Part shown: positions 25,822-35,687 of the stretch, one piece after another
Layout: each line of letters starts with the position of its first letter
How positions within the stretch are numbered: position 1 is the first letter of the stretch
Assembly: GCF_000633635.1 (NCBI RefSeq)
Contig: NZ_AYPQ01000006.1
Coordinates: forward strand, 1 to 64,000
DNA from: Enterococcus crotali
GTDB lineage: Bacteria > Bacillota > Bacilli > Lactobacillales > Enterococcaceae
Direction: 5' to 3'
Length of the DNA: 64,000 nt
Position numbers and translations under genes: made by a program
Notes under the pieces: generated by a model
Told to the model about the DNA's origin: nothing
The model's input: only the letters and a program-made list of their open reading frames with translations
Databases searched by the model: none

Positions 25822-26433
25822 CTAATTTTCATTTTTTTTATAATCACAGTATAAATTGTTTAATGACATTGCTAACATATTCAAAATACTATCCGTAATA
25901 AAGTCTATAGACTGTTTAAATCCTGTTAAGATCCACTCTTCAACAATAGCGGCTGCCCCTTTAGTCATAAAGGTTGTGTAAAATTTCAGCGATTCAGTTG
26001 AAAATTTAAAATAAAACAAATCTGGCAAAGCTTTTTTAAAATGGTCATAATATAAGTTGTACAAGTCTTCAACCAATGTGATTCCACTATTTTCACTGAT
26101 CAATACTTCGATGATATCTTTCTTTTGATAGTAGTAAGTAATGATATCAAGTGAGTTTTGATAAAGAACTTCTTTGATTGCTGTCACTGACTCCATATCA
26201 ACATTAAAGAGAAATGACGTATTCACATTTTGTAATTGTTTGACCCCTTTTAAAAACTCTGCTTCAATAGAAGCCACCACTTCATACTTGTTATCAAAGT
26301 AACTATAAAAGGTTACACGACTGATAAAAGCATGTTTAGCGATTTCAGTAATACTTAGATTCTCAATAGATTTTGTCTTTAGTAATTCCAGTGTTGCATT
26401 TTCGATAGTTTTTTGGTTTGTTTCTCCCTTCAT
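25822..26433 (-). CDS. TetR family transcriptional regulator
   Basis: A 203-aa regulator whose N-terminal helix-turn-helix includes LSITEIAKHAFISRVTFYSYF (residues about 22-42, KYEVVASIE following), with an all-helical ligand domain behind. It starts at 26433, 6 nt after GGAGG. It lies downstream of the WxL regulator on the same strand and divergent from the Mga-type gene, so it may control one of them. The ligand is unknown. Confidence 0.85.
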   Translation of the reverse strand: MKGETNQKTIENATLELLKTKSIENLSITEIAKHAFISRVTFYSYFDNKYEVVASIEAEFLKGVKQLQNVNTSFLFNVDMESVTAIKEVLYQNSLDIITYYYQKKDIIEVLISENSGITLVEDLYNLYYDHFKKALPDLFYFKFSTESLKFYTTFMTKGAAAIVEEWILTGFKQSIDFITDSILNMLAMSLNNLYCDYKKNEN

Positions 26434-26864
26434 TCGAGACCTCCATTCTTTTATTAACTTGACTCTAATTATCAATATTTAATAAATGATATTAGAACTT
26501 TCCCTCTATAAATCGAAGAGCCATCAGCTATTCATATGAACATTTTATTATTATTTAAATTCCAAACTTTTTTCTTATTTACAAATAGATTTTTTTGTTA
26601 ATTTTAGTATTAACTATTCACAAACATTGTATCAATAAGGTTCATGACATTCTTTAACTTTATTAAATATTTGATTTTCTTATATTTTTATTACATAATA
26701 TAGTTTAATATCTAGGATAAGATATCTGGTTTCATTTTTTACTTTATTTTATTACATAAGTTGAACCCTAAACCGCATATTTTTGTTGATATCGCTAATT
26801 ATTGATATCTTTATTTTAATTTTTTTACTGTATACACGTTTATGGCAAGTGAAATGGAGGTGCA
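26434..26864. other. AT-rich divergent intergenic region
   Basis: About 430 bp without a gene between a TetR gene and an Mga-type gene. It is over 75% A+T with several TATAAT-like boxes, so no single promoter can be assigned. No long inverted repeat was seen. Confidence 0.5.
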
Positions 26865-28361
26865 ATGATGAATATTTTTCAAGAATTAGTAGATACTTTA
26901 ACGCTAAATAAAATAAAAATACTATTTGCTATTAAAGATAAAAATGATTACATAGGAGTTGAAGAGCTAGCAAAAAAAACTGGCTTTGAGAGAAGGACCA
27001 TTGAGGCTTATCTTAACGAACTTTACCATGACTACACTCAATTTAGTAAAAAGGAATCCAACTTACGTTTTACCATCTCTTCAGATAAAAGAGTCAGTAT
27101 AAGCTATCAGTTATATGAAGATTTTTATTCTTTCGTTTTATTTTTAGTCAGCCAGTCTTTCTCGATTAAATTATTAAGTAGGCTATTTCTTGGTGAAATT
27201 GTCTCAACAACTGAATATATCTCCGAAAATTTTATCAGTAGTTCTACTTTCAAAAGAAGAATCGCAAAAATTCGTCCTGTGCTAAAACGATATATGATCG
27301 AACTGACGACTAAAAAAGGCACACTTTATTTAAGTGGTGAAGAGCGCCAAATCCGAATTCTTGCCTATACTTTTTTCTGGATGCTTTGCAAAGGAAAATA
27401 TTGGCCTTTTCAGATAGAAAAGCAAAAAGTGATCGACATCCAAAAAGAACTATCGCAAAATTTTAACAACCACTTGAGCCAAACCAATATTGAACAAAAA
27501 TATTTTGTATTAGCAATCAATATTCTACGCTTTCGTAAAGGACACAAAGTTTCTTTCTCAGATGAATGGCTAAAACAGTTTTTCTCAGCCGAGTTCATCC
27601 AGTTAAGCAGTCATTGGAAACAACAACACTTACTATCAAAAAATGAATTTTTCTTTTTTGTATTAGTGCTTCAATCTCAAGAAAAATTTTACTTGGAAAA
27701 TGAATTAGGAACTCCTACATTAGCCTTCCATAAAGAAAGTAACTCACAAGTCTATCAGTCAACTGAAGCATTTTTCACTGCTTTTGCTGATGAGATTTGC
27801 CCAATTCCACCAGCTATCAAAGAAGAATTTTTTTCTTATATTTTTGCTTATCATTTATTTTGTACGTTATTCAAAAATGTTCCGTTTGGGATGTCTGGTT
27901 TTGGTGATATCGATACGTTGAAGAATCGGTTCCCACTATTAGAAGCAAAACTAACTAATTTATTGAAGCATTTATACGAAAAAAGTAAAATCGAACTTTT
28001 TAGAGAAGCTAGCTTTTTGCTCCCTAGATACGCATTGTTTTTTTCTTCAATAAAACCTATTAGTTATTTTGAAGAAACGTTTTCGATTTATATGGATACC
28101 GATTTACCATTGATTTCTGAAAAGAGACTTATTAGTAAACTACTTGAATATTTTAAAGATAGTTATAATCTCAAAATCTCCAGTACACTTGAATATTTCC
28201 AAGAGTCAATATATGATCTTGTCCTGACAACAAGCTTTACACCTATCATCAAATCCGTAACAGCTAGCGATTCGATTCTTTTTATTACAGATGAACTTCG
28301 TTTGGAAGATATCGTTCGAATCGATAAGTTCTTAACAACCATACGTGTGAACAAAAAATAA
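26865..28361 (+). CDS. Mga-type helix-turn-helix transcriptional regulator
   Basis: A 498-aa protein of the Mga/AtxA group: N-terminal HTH (YIGVEELAKKTGFERRTIEAYLNEL, about 28-52), a second Mga HTH region (SSSTFKRRIAKIRPVLKRYMIEL, about 125-147), a PRD-like central part and an EIIB-like C-terminus. Such proteins activate surface-protein genes in streptococci and enterococci, so control of the nearby WxL operon is a reasonable inference. It starts at the first of two adjacent ATGs, 3-4 nt after GGAGGTG. A perfect terminator follows. Confidence 0.85.
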   Translation: MMNIFQELVDTLTLNKIKILFAIKDKNDYIGVEELAKKTGFERRTIEAYLNELYHDYTQFSKKESNLRFTISSDKRVSISYQLYEDFYSFVLFLVSQSFSIKLLSRLFLGEIVSTTEYISENFISSSTFKRRIAKIRPVLKRYMIELTTKKGTLYLSGEERQIRILAYTFFWMLCKGKYWPFQIEKQKVIDIQKELSQNFNNHLSQTNIEQKYFVLAINILRFRKGHKVSFSDEWLKQFFSAEFIQLSSHWKQQHLLSKNEFFFFVLVLQSQEKFYLENELGTPTLAFHKESNSQVYQSTEAFFTAFADEICPIPPAIKEEFFSYIFAYHLFCTLFKNVPFGMSGFGDIDTLKNRFPLLEAKLTNLLKHLYEKSKIELFREASFLLPRYALFFSSIKPISYFEETFSIYMDTDLPLISEKRLISKLLEYFKDSYNLKISSTLEYFQESIYDLVLTTSFTPIIKSVTASDSILFITDELRLEDIVRIDKFLTTIRVNKK

Positions 28362-28404
28362 AAACGACTGACTATGATTCTTTTAAATCAAGTCAGTCGT
28401 TTTT
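28361..28404 (+). terminator. Terminator of the Mga-type gene
   Basis: AAAACGACTGACT and AGTCAGTCGTTTT form a perfect stem ending in a T run. Confidence 0.88.
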
Positions 28405-28505
28405 CCACTCTACTTAACTAAAACTAGATAAATCATTAAAATAAATTCACAGTTATTTCATATCAACCATTACTTCTTAAGAAAGCCAAACAATTATTAA
28501 CTTAT

Positions 28506-28526
28506 TTGGCATATTTTTGTAACATT
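28506..28526 (+). promoter_or_regulatory. Shared box upstream of the two-component operon
   Basis: A 21-bp box starting TTGGCAT and ending TGTAACATT. It matches the box at 31913-31933 at 19 of 21 positions. The first gene starts 45 bp downstream. Confidence 0.55.
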
Positions 28527-28571
28527 CAACCTCTATACTAGATATAACACTTAAAGAAAAGAGGTTATTCT

Positions 28572-29141
28572 ATGAATCAAGGCATTTTGAAAAAACAAAA
28601 TATTTTACCTTTACTATTGATTCTACTTCTTTCATTTGCTAGTCTCTTTCTTATTTTTAATAAAGAAGAGCAACCAATCCAAGATGAAGCAACTGCTTAT
28701 CAGCAGATTTTTATTGATGAAATAGCATCTGAAGCGAAACTGTTACAAAAACAAACCCATTTATTCGCTAGTATCACTATTGCTCAAGCAATTTTAGAAT
28801 CTGACTGGGGCCGCAGTGCTCTAGCAGTGGAAGCGAATAACTTATTTGGGATCAAAGGGGCTTTTAATGAGCAATCTAGCATTATGCCCACAGACGAGTT
28901 TATCGACGGGGAACGAATCACGATCGATGATTCCTTTAAAAAATATGATACGATCCAAGAATCAATGGCCGATCATATAGAATTTTTAAAAGGTGGCACG
29001 TATGACGGGATCAAAACAAGCAAAAATTATCGGGAAGCAGCTGTTGCTTTACAAAATGGCGGCTATGCTACTGATCCAGACTACGCTGAAAAATTGATTC
29101 AATTGATTGAAGAATTTAATTTATATACATACGATAAATAA
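28572..29141 (+). CDS. Membrane-anchored glucosaminidase (GH73-type)
   Basis: A 189-aa protein with an uncleaved N-terminal anchor (LLLILLLSFASLFLIF) and a glucosaminidase domain over about 50-180, with AQAILESDWGRSALA (catalytic Glu in ILESDWG) and NNLFGIKG, then GGYATDPDYAEKLI. The family cleaves the peptidoglycan sugar chain. It heads an operon with an FtsX-like protein, a response regulator and a histidine kinase, so it is likely part of a cell-wall stress circuit. SD AAGAGG lies 7 nt upstream. Confidence 0.85.
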   Translation: MNQGILKKQNILPLLLILLLSFASLFLIFNKEEQPIQDEATAYQQIFIDEIASEAKLLQKQTHLFASITIAQAILESDWGRSALAVEANNLFGIKGAFNEQSSIMPTDEFIDGERITIDDSFKKYDTIQESMADHIEFLKGGTYDGIKTSKNYREAAVALQNGGYATDPDYAEKLIQLIEEFNLYTYDK

Positions 29142-29205
29142 CCAAAGCATATCAAGAGCTGTTCTATTCTAATGCTGTTATGCTTGTTGTTGGGAGATTA
29201 TTACT

Positions 29206-29832
29206 ATGGATCAGTTTTACTATATTCTAAAGGATAGCTGCACTAGTATTTTGCGAAAAAAAGGGGCTGCTTTATTTAAAAGCAGTTTTTCTTTTCTATA
29301 TTTCTTTATTTTGAGCGTTTTACTCCACACTTGGATCACGTCGCTCCTTCTAAGAAAAATAGAGGAACAAAATAGGTTAGAAGCAATTGATTCACCAGAT
29401 GCTTTTACTCAAACAAATTCCAGCCAAAATTTAGTTACTTTATTAGATACTTTAAGCATTGCATTACTTATTTTCAGCATTGGTTTATTTTTATTTGGCA
29501 TCTTTTATCTCGTTATTTATTTACAAAAAACTTTGATATTGGATAAAAAAGAACTGATCATCAAGAAAATGTTAGGTGGCTCAGCACTTCAAGTCACAAG
29601 TGAGTTTTTCTTCGAACCTTTGTTGCTCATTATACCAAGTAGCATTTTAGGTTTAATAACAGCAGAATATCTCTACACGATCTTTTTTAGGCACTCTAAT
29701 TCGTGGTTTGGAGATGTGTTGTATTCCTCAAATGATTTTGCCTTTTTTGTGGATTTTCCGTTGATCGGATTTTTTTCACTTTTACTGATAGGTCAATTTC
29801 TCTACTTAAAACAAAAAATAACGAATCTCTAA
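29206..29832 (+). CDS. FtsX-like membrane protein without a partner ATPase
   Basis: A 208-aa protein with four hydrophobic segments and a short extracytoplasmic stretch after the first. The part from LILDKKELIIKKMLGGSALQ to GLITAEYLY resembles the FtsX/MacB C-terminal module, where a cytoplasmic helix (RKELGIRRALG-like) precedes the third segment. No ABC ATPase gene is adjacent. Between a glucosaminidase and a two-component pair, it could transmit or sense envelope stress. The family call is tentative. Confidence 0.6.
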   Translation: MDQFYYILKDSCTSILRKKGAALFKSSFSFLYFFILSVLLHTWITSLLLRKIEEQNRLEAIDSPDAFTQTNSSQNLVTLLDTLSIALLIFSIGLFLFGIFYLVIYLQKTLILDKKELIIKKMLGGSALQVTSEFFFEPLLLIIPSSILGLITAEYLYTIFFRHSNSWFGDVLYSSNDFAFFVDFPLIGFFSLLLIGQFLYLKQKITNL

Positions 29833-29846
29833 AAGGAGTCCTGAAC

Positions 29847-30491
29847 GTGAATGTTTTAGTTGCCGATGATAGTCCAGAAATGGTGCAAATCGTTAGTGCC
29901 TATTTGAAAAAAGACGGATTTACAGTCTATACTGCCCTTGATGGTGAATCAGCTTTAGATATTTTTTATCAAGAAAAATTAGATTTAGCTATTATTGATT
30001 GGATGATGCCTAAAATTGATGGACTAGAAGTTATCAAAACAATCAAAGCTGAAAGTTCATTAAAAATCTTGATGTTAACAGCCAAAGCAACTGGTGAAGA
30101 TGAATTTCTTTCTTTATCTAGTGGTGCAGATGACTATATTACTAAGCCTTTTCATCCGCAAGTCCTTCTGTTACGAGTAAAAAAGCTACTTAGTTTGACT
30201 CATTCATTTTATGTGAAAAATTTGCTGATCGATCCAGCAAATTTAAAGATTTGGAAAAACGAACAGCCAATAGATTTAACAAAAAAAGAGTTTGATTTGC
30301 TGATGATGCTTGTAAAAAATCGTGGTAGTATTTTAACAAGAGAACAACTATTGGTAGGCGTTTGGGGTATGGATTACGACGGCGTAGCACGTACAGTGGA
30401 TACACATATTCGAAGACTTCGTGAAAAAATTGGTGATGAGATCATCACTACCAAAAGAGGAGTGGGCTATCTCATTGAAAAAGAAGACTAG
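29847..30491 (+). CDS. OmpR-family response regulator
   Basis: A 214-aa regulator with a receiver domain (residues 1-115; acidic pair DD at 7-8, phospho-acceptor Asp51 in IIDWMMPKIDG, Lys in ITKPFHP) and an OmpR winged helix (about 125-212: LTKKEFDLLMMLVKNRG, VWGMDYDGVARTVDTHIRRL, TTKRGVGYLIE). Its 3' end overlaps the kinase gene. It probably binds the boxes at 28506 and 31913; this is inferred from position and conservation. Confidence 0.93.
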   Translation: MNVLVADDSPEMVQIVSAYLKKDGFTVYTALDGESALDIFYQEKLDLAIIDWMMPKIDGLEVIKTIKAESSLKILMLTAKATGEDEFLSLSSGADDYITKPFHPQVLLLRVKKLLSLTHSFYVKNLLIDPANLKIWKNEQPIDLTKKEFDLLMMLVKNRGSILTREQLLVGVWGMDYDGVARTVDTHIRRLREKIGDEIITTKRGVGYLIEKED

Positions 30492-31881
30492 AAAAATCAG
30501 TACCACACTTACGTTAACCTTTTCATTGATCATTATCGGTAGCTTTATCATCATGTTTCTTTTAAATAGTTTGATTGTTCCTCATTATTATTTTTCAAAA
30601 ATGGAACACAAAATCACCTCGGTCATGACAGACATTCAACAAAATGCTCATTCAGAGCAAAAACTAGCGGAATTAGAAGAAAACAATCAAGTCACAATCA
30701 TCTCACGAAGTTTAGACGATACCTCACTTGATGATTTTAACGAAGCGTTGAATGTAGAGCTGAATCGAAAAAAAGTGGCATTAAATCGTTTTTGGATCAC
30801 ACAAGAAACATTGGATCAACTACAAAATAGCCCTCACGCTGTTCAACGAAATTTCGACCAAGGAAAACAGAAATCCAGCTTCTTAGTTGAGATGAGGGTA
30901 ATCGATAATACCTTTTATTTAGTTGGTGTTTCTACGGTAAATTTTTCTGAAACAGCTACTCTAATCAATACATTCAACTTTATTTCTTTAAGCCTGACAT
31001 TGGTGCTAATCATTGTATTGATCTATATTTCTGTCAGAAAAATAACGGATCCTTTAGTCAACTTAAAAAAGGTTGCGGAAGAAATCACTGGGCTAACCTT
31101 TGTAACAACGGAAGATATTCCAGCAAATGAAATTGGTGAATTAGCGCTTAGCATCAACAAAATGAGTTATGCTTTAGCTACTTATCAAAAAAATTTGTTA
31201 GCTAAAAATGAACAACTTAAACAATTTACAGCAGACTTGACCCATGAATTAAAAACACCGATTGCTTTGATCAAAGCATACGGCTCTGGAATTGAAGATG
31301 AGTTAGACGACGGAACATATCTTGAAGTGATTTTACAGCAAACCCAACGATTGAATGATATCGTTGATCAGATGCTGGACTATGCAAAATTAGAACAGCA
31401 ACAGCCCATCAATAAAGTGCCTCTGCAATTGTCAGATACTTGGAGACAAACAGTGGCTGAACTTACGCCGACCATGGAAAAAGAGGAAATTTTGTTATTA
31501 GAAGCCGATACCGACCGTCCTCTTTCCCTGATTGAAGCTGATCCTATATTGATCAAGCGTGTTTTTGAAAATTTATTGACGAACAGTCTAAAATATACAA
31601 CTGACAAAGAGATCCAAGTTAGTTGGCGTGAGACAGACAAGTTCATTGAATTTTCGATCAGTAATCAAACTATTTTAGCTTCTGACTTTGATGTGAACAA
31701 GCTTTGGGAAGCATTTTACGTTCATGAAAAATCACGGAATAAAAACTTGTCAGGGACAGGACTAGGTTTATCGATCGTTCAATCGATCATGGAGGAACAT
31801 GGTTTTACGATTGAAGTAAGATTAGTCCATCAGACATTGATTTTTATTTTGCATTTTTATAAACCTGAAAAACAAGCGTAG
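30475..31881 (+). CDS. Sensor histidine kinase
   Basis: A ~469-aa membrane kinase: two membrane segments (about 10-32 and 165-188) bracketing an extracellular domain, a HAMP segment, the H-box DLTHELKTPIALIKAYGSG, N-box NLLTNSLKYT and G-box SGTGLGLSIVQSIMEEHG. A TTG at 30475, inside the regulator gene, is the likeliest start because it precedes the basic residues before the first membrane segment; the frame is open further upstream. It works with the regulator at 29847. Confidence 0.88.
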   Translation: MKKKTRKISTTLTLTFSLIIIGSFIIMFLLNSLIVPHYYFSKMEHKITSVMTDIQQNAHSEQKLAELEENNQVTIISRSLDDTSLDDFNEALNVELNRKKVALNRFWITQETLDQLQNSPHAVQRNFDQGKQKSSFLVEMRVIDNTFYLVGVSTVNFSETATLINTFNFISLSLTLVLIIVLIYISVRKITDPLVNLKKVAEEITGLTFVTTEDIPANEIGELALSINKMSYALATYQKNLLAKNEQLKQFTADLTHELKTPIALIKAYGSGIEDELDDGTYLEVILQQTQRLNDIVDQMLDYAKLEQQQPINKVPLQLSDTWRQTVAELTPTMEKEEILLLEADTDRPLSLIEADPILIKRVFENLLTNSLKYTTDKEIQVSWRETDKFIEFSISNQTILASDFDVNKLWEAFYVHEKSRNKNLSGTGLGLSIVQSIMEEHGFTIEVRLVHQTLIFILHFYKPEKQA

Positions 31882-31901
31882 TAATTTGCGCTTGTTTTTT
31901 T
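31868..31901 (+). terminator. Terminator of the two-component operon
   Basis: AAACAAGCG and CGCTTGTTT flank the stop codon of the kinase and are followed by T residues. Confidence 0.8.
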
Positions 31902-31912
31902 ACTATTCGATT

Positions 31913-31933
31913 TTGGCATTTTTCTGTAACATT
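31913..31933 (+). promoter_or_regulatory. Shared box upstream of the glycosidase lipoprotein gene
   Basis: A 21-bp copy of the box at 28506, with TTGGCAT and TGTAACATT at its ends. TTGACT follows at 31932-31937 with a TGTTAT 16 bp on, a plausible promoter. Confidence 0.5.
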
Positions 31934-31965
31934 GACTTAGTAAACTTTAGATATGTTATTGAGTT

Positions 31966-32188
31966 TAACTAATCTCTCGGAAAAAAGATAAAAATAGATT
32001 GTGGCAAAAAACACCACCCTCCATTTTTCCTATTTTTCTGTCGAGACTAAGCGAGCCCATTCAGCTTTTGTATTATCTAGCTTTATGGGCTAATCTCTCG
32101 GAAAAAAGATAAAAATAGATTGTGGCAAAAAAACACCACCCTCCATTTTTCCTATTTTTCTGTCGAGACTAAGCGAGCCCATTCAGCT
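31966..32188 (+). repeat. Tandem pair of ~110-nt hairpin elements before the glycosidase gene (copies C1, C2)
   Basis: Two copies, about 31966-32065 and 32079-32188, almost identical to each other. Each can fold as the A and B units do: outer AGCTTTATGGGCT with AGCCCATTCAGCT, an A-rich middle stem against a T-rich one, and an apical GTGG...CCAC hairpin. The second unit runs directly into AAATTTAGGAGGAA and the ATG at 32209. The first unit has lost its outer AGCT arm. Confidence 0.8.
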
Positions 32189-32208
32189 TTTAAATTTAGG
32201 AGGAAGTC

Positions 32209-34543
32209 ATGAAAAAATTGTCTATTTATCTCGCTTAGCCGCAATCACACTATCCTTGTCAGGATGTAATTTCAACCAAACCAAAGCTACAAGCAAATCA
32301 GAAACACTAATCGTCAACAATGAAATCGAGAAAAATAAAACCTACGCTAAAACAGATTTTTCTTTTGATGTTGATCCTACAACTTTTACTGTTTCAATTA
32401 CCGCAAACGGTGAAAAAGCAGAAGTCTCCAAGCCACAAGAAGTTAAAGAAGTGACTGATTTAAAAAAGACCCAAGATGAGATCAGCTGGATTTATCCCAA
32501 TGAAAAACTCAAGGTCAAACTAAAAAAAGAAAACAATCATCTAGCTGTGGCACTCACAAGTTTATCTAATGAAGATACAACGTTTACCTGGCCTAAACTA
32601 GACGCTAAAAATTATGTATTACCGATTGCAGAAGGAAAAACGATTCCTAACGATCAAAAAGAATGGCTTGCCTACTTTAAACAGAATGAAGAATTATCGA
32701 TGAGTGAAGCTTTTTCAATGAGTTTTTTTACAACTAATCAAGAGTCATTTGCTACAACTTTCGTGATGGACAACACATTTAACAGTGATCTTTTAACGAA
32801 GACCGAGCCACATCTTACTTTGGAAGCTAGTCACAATTTTATTGGCTTCGACAAAAATAAAACCTTGAATTATCGTCTTTATGTTACTGATAATGACCCT
32901 GTTTCAATCGCAAAAACGTACCAAATGGACCGAATCGATTTAGGTGAATTCAAAACACTGGATGAAAAAGAAAAAGAAAATCCAGAAATCAAAAAAATGC
33001 GCGGTGCGATTCAAGTTTATTACTGGAATAGCCGAATTTTAACAACAGAAGATATTAAATGGGCAAAATTACCGCAAATGGTAGACCAACCCATTTTCAA
33101 ATGGATCGCTGAATTATTGACGCAATATGGGGAGGATGGCTCTGAGGAATATCTAAAAGCTTTAGAAGCGTTTAAAAACAATGAAGGTTATAAATATGAA
33201 AAAAATACCTTCTTAACATCAATTAATTATGTATTGCTTTATCCGCAATTTTATAATAAAGATATTTTCAAAAATCCAGATGCGAAAGCACAAGAACTGA
33301 TCGATAAAGGCATTGACAAACTAAGTGAACAGGATCGTTACACATTGAATAAGCACCTATTAGCTGGTGTCTTAGGTGATTTAACCCCTCCATTAGAAAA
33401 TTGGGGACAAGCAACTTCCTCTAACGTTTTCAAAGATATGAAAGCCTCAGGGGTCGAAAATGCTTGGATCGGTCTGCCAAACTGGGCGAATGGGTTAATG
33501 AATCCTGGAATGGTCAAAACTGCCGCTGATCAAGCTACTTGATTGGCCCTTATGATTCTTATCAATCGATTCAGGAAAATGCTAGTATTGATTGGAATAC
33601 TGCCTCTTTCCCTAATAAAAATCTATACGAGAATGCAACAGTTACTAAGAAGAACGGAGAAAAGGTAGCTGGTTTCTTAGGCAAAGGGCGCAAACTTAAC
33701 CCGACACAAATTTTCCCTGATGTAAAAGAACGTTTTACAGGCATTATGCAAAACAAGATTCCTTTCAATTCTTGGTTCTTAGATACAGATGCCGCCGGTG
33801 AAATTTATAACGACTATAGCCCGGATCACTTGACTACCCAAAGTGAAGATGTTGCAGGACGTTTAAAACGGATGGATTATTTCAATAAAAATGGTCTAGT
33901 TGTCGGTTCTGAAGGCGGAAATGACTTTGCATCAAAAGATATGGTTTTTGCTCACGGAATTGAAACGCCTGTCATTATGTGGTCTGATCCTGATATGCGT
34001 GAAAACAAAGAAAGTGACTATTATGTCGGAAGTTACGCTGCATTAGATGGCGGTATTCCAACAAAATACAAAAAAGTTGTACCGATCAAAGAAGAATATA
34101 AAGCCATTTATACTGATCCTGTTTACTCTCTTCCCCTTTACAAGCTTGTTTACAACCGTTCAGTGATCACTTCTCATCAGTGGGAATGGGATAGCTATAA
34201 AATCAAAGATCAAGTCGGTGAACGTCGGATGAAAGAGTATCTATACAATACACCGCCGATGATGCATATCGACAAGGCTGCTTGGGACGAGCATAAACAA
34301 GATATCGCTGAAAATGCTAAAATTTGGAGTCCTTTCCAAAAAGCTGCTTTACAACATGAAATGACGGATTTCAAAGTGTTAACAGACGATCGTTTGGTGC
34401 AAAAAACAGATTTTGGTGATAAATTATCCGTGATTGCTAACTTCTCTGGTACTGATTACAATGCGGAGGGGGTTAAAGTTACTAGCCATACTGCAGTAAT
34501 CATAAGTGATGGAAAAAAAACGGTTGTAAAAACGGAAGATTAA
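32209..34543 (+). pseudogene. Glycosidase-like lipoprotein (GH129/GH101-related), two frameshifts
   Basis: Behind AGGAGG, ATG 32209 reads only MKKLSIYLA before a stop. One extra A in the A6 run 32212-32217 gives MKKIVYLSRLAAITLSLSGC, a lipoprotein signal with lipobox LSGC. The main frame runs to 33542. One extra T at 33539-33540 joins it to the rest, ADQATLIGPYDSY. The repaired protein of about 778 aa has the look of a large carbohydrate hydrolase (YYWNSRIL, NGLVVGSEGGND, SYYVGSYAALDGG-like segments); the GH129/GH101 assignment is from memory and tentative. Both defects are single missing bases. Confidence 0.7.
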
Positions 34544-34546
34544 GTA

Positions 34547-34588
34547 CTAAAAAGAAACGAAGCCTTTTATCTAGGCCTCGTTTCTTTT
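34547..34588. terminator. Bidirectional terminator
   Basis: AAGAAACGAAGCC and GGCCTCGTTTCTT form a stem between the converging glycosidase and nuclease-fold genes. Confidence 0.8.
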
Positions 34589-34589
34589 C

Positions 34590-35672
34590 TTATTTTTTTA
34601 ATTTGAATATCATCTCAACCGGATTATGGTCTGAGTTTTTAAATTCAGCATCTGTCACTTTTCCACTAATATTTTCGACATTATCCGAAATGATAAACCC
34701 ATCGATCAAAGCTACAAATGACTCTCCTTTTTTATAGGGTTTATCTAAATTACGAACTGACGGTACTGTTTTTTTTGTTTCGCTCAAAGCTGCAACTTGT
34801 AAATTTTCTGGCAGTTCTTTTTTAGGAAAAGGCTGCAGCCATGTGTATTCTTCGGTCGTATCGTTTTTAAATGTTTCAGTTGAAGACTCGAGCAGATCAT
34901 GATTGAAATCTCCGCCGCCGACTACGTAATTTCCTTTTTTATATTCGTTTTCCATATGATCAAACAACTTATGGACTTGTTCTTTTTGGATTTTTTGATC
35001 TTTGATATATGCAGATAAATGAACGTTATATATCATTAAGTATTTGCCATTTTCAACTGGGATCTTGGATATTGTAAAGGCACGGTCCAAATCAAAAAAT
35101 TTATTAAAATTCGTTTCAATCGGTAAACTGTAACGAACACTCTCTTCAATTGCTGTATTACTTAACGTGAGAATACCTGATTTTGATTTTCCGATTGGAT
35201 CTAGAATTGGATACATTAGAAATGCTGAATCATAATTTGTGGCAAATACACTAGAATAATCATTAAATTGTTGATTGATTTGAGTAACCTCATCCACACT
35301 GCGACTACGAGTAGCTTTTTCATCGACTTCTTGGAATAAAGCGAAATCCGGATCGATCGTTTTAGTCGTATCAATTACTCCCGCGATATTTTCAATAACA
35401 CTTTCTTTGCTGACAGCTTTTGACTGTTTGCCCCCATCCATAAAGAATGTGTAATCTGGTGTGTAAGATCCATACCCTATGTTAAATGTTGTGATGGTAT
35501 ATTCTTTATCGATTGTTGCTTGTTCTATTTTTGCCTTTTGCGTGATTTCAACAGGTAAATTGTCAGCAATTCTAGCATAACTGAAATAGACATAACCGAC
35601 ATACGCTAAAACTACTACACTAAGAATAGATACAATAGTTAGCAAAATGGTGAGTATTTTTTTAAAGTTCAT
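34590..35672 (-). CDS. Endonuclease/exonuclease/phosphatase (EEP) family protein, membrane anchored
   Basis: A 360-aa protein: N-terminal anchor (ILTILLTIVSILSVVVLAYV) and an extracytoplasmic EEP domain showing the whole active-site set, TTFNIGYGSY, FALFQEVDEKA, YNVHLSAY, VGGGDFNHDLLE and NSDHNPVEM. The domain hydrolyses phosphodiesters (DNA, sphingomyelin or inositol phosphates). Substrate here is unknown. It lies 15 nt after the zinc-ribbon gene and is probably cotranscribed with it. Confidence 0.85.
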   Translation of the reverse strand: MNFKKILTILLTIVSILSVVVLAYVGYVYFSYARIADNLPVEITQKAKIEQATIDKEYTITTFNIGYGSYTPDYTFFMDGGKQSKAVSKESVIENIAGVIDTTKTIDPDFALFQEVDEKATRSRSVDEVTQINQQFNDYSSVFATNYDSAFLMYPILDPIGKSKSGILTLSNTAIEESVRYSLPIETNFNKFFDLDRAFTISKIPVENGKYLMIYNVHLSAYIKDQKIQKEQVHKLFDHMENEYKKGNYVVGGGDFNHDLLESSTETFKNDTTEEYTWLQPFPKKELPENLQVAALSETKKTVPSVRNLDKPYKKGESFVALIDGFIISDNVENISGKVTDAEFKNSDHNPVEMIFKLKK

Positions 35673-35687
35673 TATTTTCTCTACTTT

